A stretch of DNA of 64,000 bases from Halodesulfovibrio aestuarii DSM 17919 = ATCC 29578. Its GTDB lineage: Bacteria > Desulfobacterota > Desulfovibrionia > Desulfovibrionales > Desulfovibrionaceae. A program made the position numbers and the translations under genes. How positions within the stretch are numbered: the first letter of the stretch is position 1; each line of letters begins with the position of its first letter. Shown piece by piece: positions 62,259 through 64,000 of this stretch. The notes beneath the pieces are model-generated. The model was not told the origin of the DNA. It saw only the letters and a list, made by a program, of their open reading frames with translations, and searched no databases. The stretch is from positions 1-64,000 of the forward strand of contig NZ_ARQF01000021.1 of the NCBI RefSeq assembly GCF_000384815.1, written 5' to 3'.

Positions 62259-64000
62259 TTATTTTTTGGGTACCTTGGTTAATGGCGTTGACGGGCCACT
62301 CGGAGGCCGTTTGCTTTGGGAGCCTTCCGGTGGATAGTCAAGGCTGTCTCTAAGTTCTGCCAGCCGTTCTTCGGCAAAATCAGGGAAAGGCAATTGATCC
62401 TTTGAGCGCCACTCTTGAACTTCGGCTTCAGCTTGTTGGCCTTGTTCTTTGTTAATGCCTTCGTCACGACAGGTATAGATAGTTTGTGAAGGGAAGGCGA
62501 AGCCGCTACCGGATTCATTTATGATGTCTTCTATGCGCAACAGAATATCTTCTTGAATAGCAAGAAATGTGTTCTGGTCCTGACAGTAAAAGTAAGCGAA
62601 TATAAGAATGTCTTTGGAAAACGCACCGTAACCGGTAAACCGGACGCGGGCAGGGTCAGGTGAAATCATTGGGTGGCTTAAGAGCAGTTCACGCAGCTTG
62701 ACTAGCACCCAGCGCATTTGTTCTGGTGTAGTTTCGTAACGTAATTGAAGAACTGTCTTGAACAATCGTTGGTCGCGTAATTGAAAATTATCTAAATGCA
62801 TTTCAGAGAAGTCTGCATTTGGTACAGTAATAACTGTTCGCTCCAAAGAACGGATGCGTGTCGAAATTAACCCGATGTGTTCTACCGTACCAAGTTGATC
62901 ACCATAACGACAGAAATCACCTACTTTGACCGGTTTATTAAAAAGCAGAATCAGACTGCCTATGATGTTTGCAAAAGTCTGTTTAGCAGCCAACGCAACA
63001 GCCAGACCTCCAACACCGAATCCAGCCAGCAGCGGGAGCATATCAATACCAAGTCGCTGACCTCCTTTTATAATAATCATGGCACCGATCAGAGCACCGA
63101 CGACTCGTGACCCTAGCCTGAGTATGGTTGCATTGATACTCTGAGGGGGAATTTGCGGTGAGGAGATTATTGTTTCCGCTATAGCTTTGCAGAAGGCAAA
63201 GGCTGCCCAAGCGGAAACTATGATCATGAGTGACTTGCCACCGCCAAAGACGACAGTAAGAACATCACCTGTAAGGTTGATATCTTCATCCAAAAAAACA
63301 ACAAACACGTGTATGGTGATCATTATTATGATGGGAACCAAAAGGCGCAGCCAGTTCTTGAGCGGTTTTTCTTTTGATTTTGCAGGCAGCCAGATGAATT
63401 TGAAGGAAGTATAGGTTACAAAAAATATTATTGTCAGGCAGAGCGCTAAGGCTACCCACTGCCAAAGAGTCTGCTCTCCATAAAGTTTTTTAAATGACTC
63501 TGGCAGACTGCTGATTATGCCGCTCAGGAAATGAGCCTGAGGGACCAGAATGCCGGGTGTTGATATGTAGAATTTGTAAAACCCCTTACTTTGCTTGGAG
63601 GGCAGATAGTCTTCGGGAGATGCTCCTGCAAGATAGTTCGGACGGTATGGATGATTCTTGATCTGTGCATAGAAGTCCTTAAGGCGAGCCACAGTCTCTG
63701 CGCTAAAAAGAAATTGCCCTTGTTTTGCACCTTCGCTAATTTCTACAATTTCAATTTCGGTATTCGGAAATCGCCAGTGATACTGGTATGCTTTTCCAGA
63801 ACTTTCTTTATGCAAGGCTAGTTGTGCTGCCACCATAACAGCATCAGGGATGAAATCTTCCGGTGGAAGCGGCATGCGGTCGATTATCTCTTTTAGTAAT
63901 AATACTGATTCAATCCCGACGTCCTTACGGTGCTCTTCAGGAACTTTACGCAAATCTAATGTGGCAATGGCTCGTTCAAAAAGATCTTCCGCCGCCTCCT
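62259..64000 (-). CDS. MscS family mechanosensitive channel, 5' end outside window
   Basis: The reading frame is open to the window edge, so the first codon is unseen (the TTG at 63953 is only an internal candidate). About 580 residues visible. Long soluble N-terminal domain (periplasmic), a first membrane segment near the middle (LALCLTIIFFVTYTSF), several more helices, the pore helix GVGGLAVALAAKQTFANIIGSLILLF and the beta domain QLGTVEHIGLISTRIRS and TVITVPNADF. The C-terminus carries a Pro/Ser-rich tail. This is the large type, with N-terminal extension, opening on hypo-osmotic shock. Confidence 0.9.
   Translation of the reverse strand, partial: EAAEDLFERAIATLDLRKVPEEHRKDVGIESVLLLKEIIDRMPLPPEDFIPDAVMVAAQLALHKESSGKAYQYHWRFPNTEIEIVEISEGAKQGQFLFSAETVARLKDFYAQIKNHPYRPNYLAGASPEDYLPSKQSKGFYKFYISTPGILVPQAHFLSGIISSLPESFKKLYGEQTLWQWVALALCLTIIFFVTYTSFKFIWLPAKSKEKPLKNWLRLLVPIIIMITIHVFVVFLDEDINLTGDVLTVVFGGGKSLMIIVSAWAAFAFCKAIAETIISSPQIPPQSINATILRLGSRVVGALIGAMIIIKGGQRLGIDMLPLLAGFGVGGLAVALAAKQTFANIIGSLILLFNKPVKVGDFCRYGDQLGTVEHIGLISTRIRSLERTVITVPNADFSEMHLDNFQLRDQRLFKTVLQLRYETTPEQMRWVLVKLRELLLSHPMISPDPARVRFTGYGAFSKDILIFAYFYCQDQNTFLAIQEDILLRIEDIINESGSGFAFPSQTIYTCRDEGINKEQGQQAEAEVQEWRSKDQLPFPDFAEERLAELRDSLDYPPEGSQSKRPPSGPSTPLTKVPKK

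Overview
The window looks like chromosomal core DNA of a marine sulfate-reducing deltaproteobacterium of the Desulfovibrionaceae; its moderate-to-low GC fits Halodesulfovibrio best. This is inferred from gene content: a short assimilatory-type sulfite reductase, a DUF169 plus TauE/SafE pair, HcpR-like TGTGA-N6-TCACA operators, a dnaA-like gene beside ruvCAB and yebC, and degenerate copies of what looks like the Desulfovibrio intergenic palindromic repeat. No phage, transposon, CRISPR array or tRNA gene was seen.

Layout. 1-192: 3' end of a 5S rRNA and two tandem terminators, the end of an rRNA operon. 583-7972: universal stress proteins (USPs), an E1-like HesA/MoeB/ThiF protein, a cation efflux protein, an FmdB zinc ribbon, a phosphodiester-glycosidase-like secreted protein, metF, a nitroreductase and small membrane proteins. 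8046-14781: a LysR regulator with a palindromic leader, a 668-base gene-free stretch, a divergent GAPDH, an AraC regulator, csaA, two tandem USPs, creA and a DnaQ-like exonuclease. 14998-24487: rlmE, yebC, ruvC, ruvA, ruvB, thyX, a divergent DnaA, and an XRE-cupin regulator with an acyl-CoA synthetase. 24586-34566: tex, small unknowns, tpx, a MerA-like flavoprotein, a polar amino acid ABC transporter, a split LysO exporter and twin cupins behind two CRP/FNR-type operators. 34751-42387: a long minus-strand array reading fabD, argS, a SPOR protein, mlaE, mlaF, mlaD, mlaC, mlaA. 42571-51269: rsmG, rlmH, a TsaC/Sua5 protein, a NUDIX hydrolase, glgA-glgB, an asparaginase and the sulfite reductase. 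51599-59699: a dikinase-like protein coupled to a phosphatase-YkgJ fusion, a lipoprotein/histidine kinase/receiver module and a membrane protein. 59809-64000: TauE/SafE, DUF169 and an MscS channel cut by the window edge.

Convergent genes are mostly separated by strong bidirectional hairpin terminators. The genes least explained by known biology are the dikinase-like plus phosphatase-YkgJ pair (51599-55194), the three-part sensory module (55404-58955), the DnaA with a changed DNA-recognition motif (20456-21883), and several structured intergenic elements.
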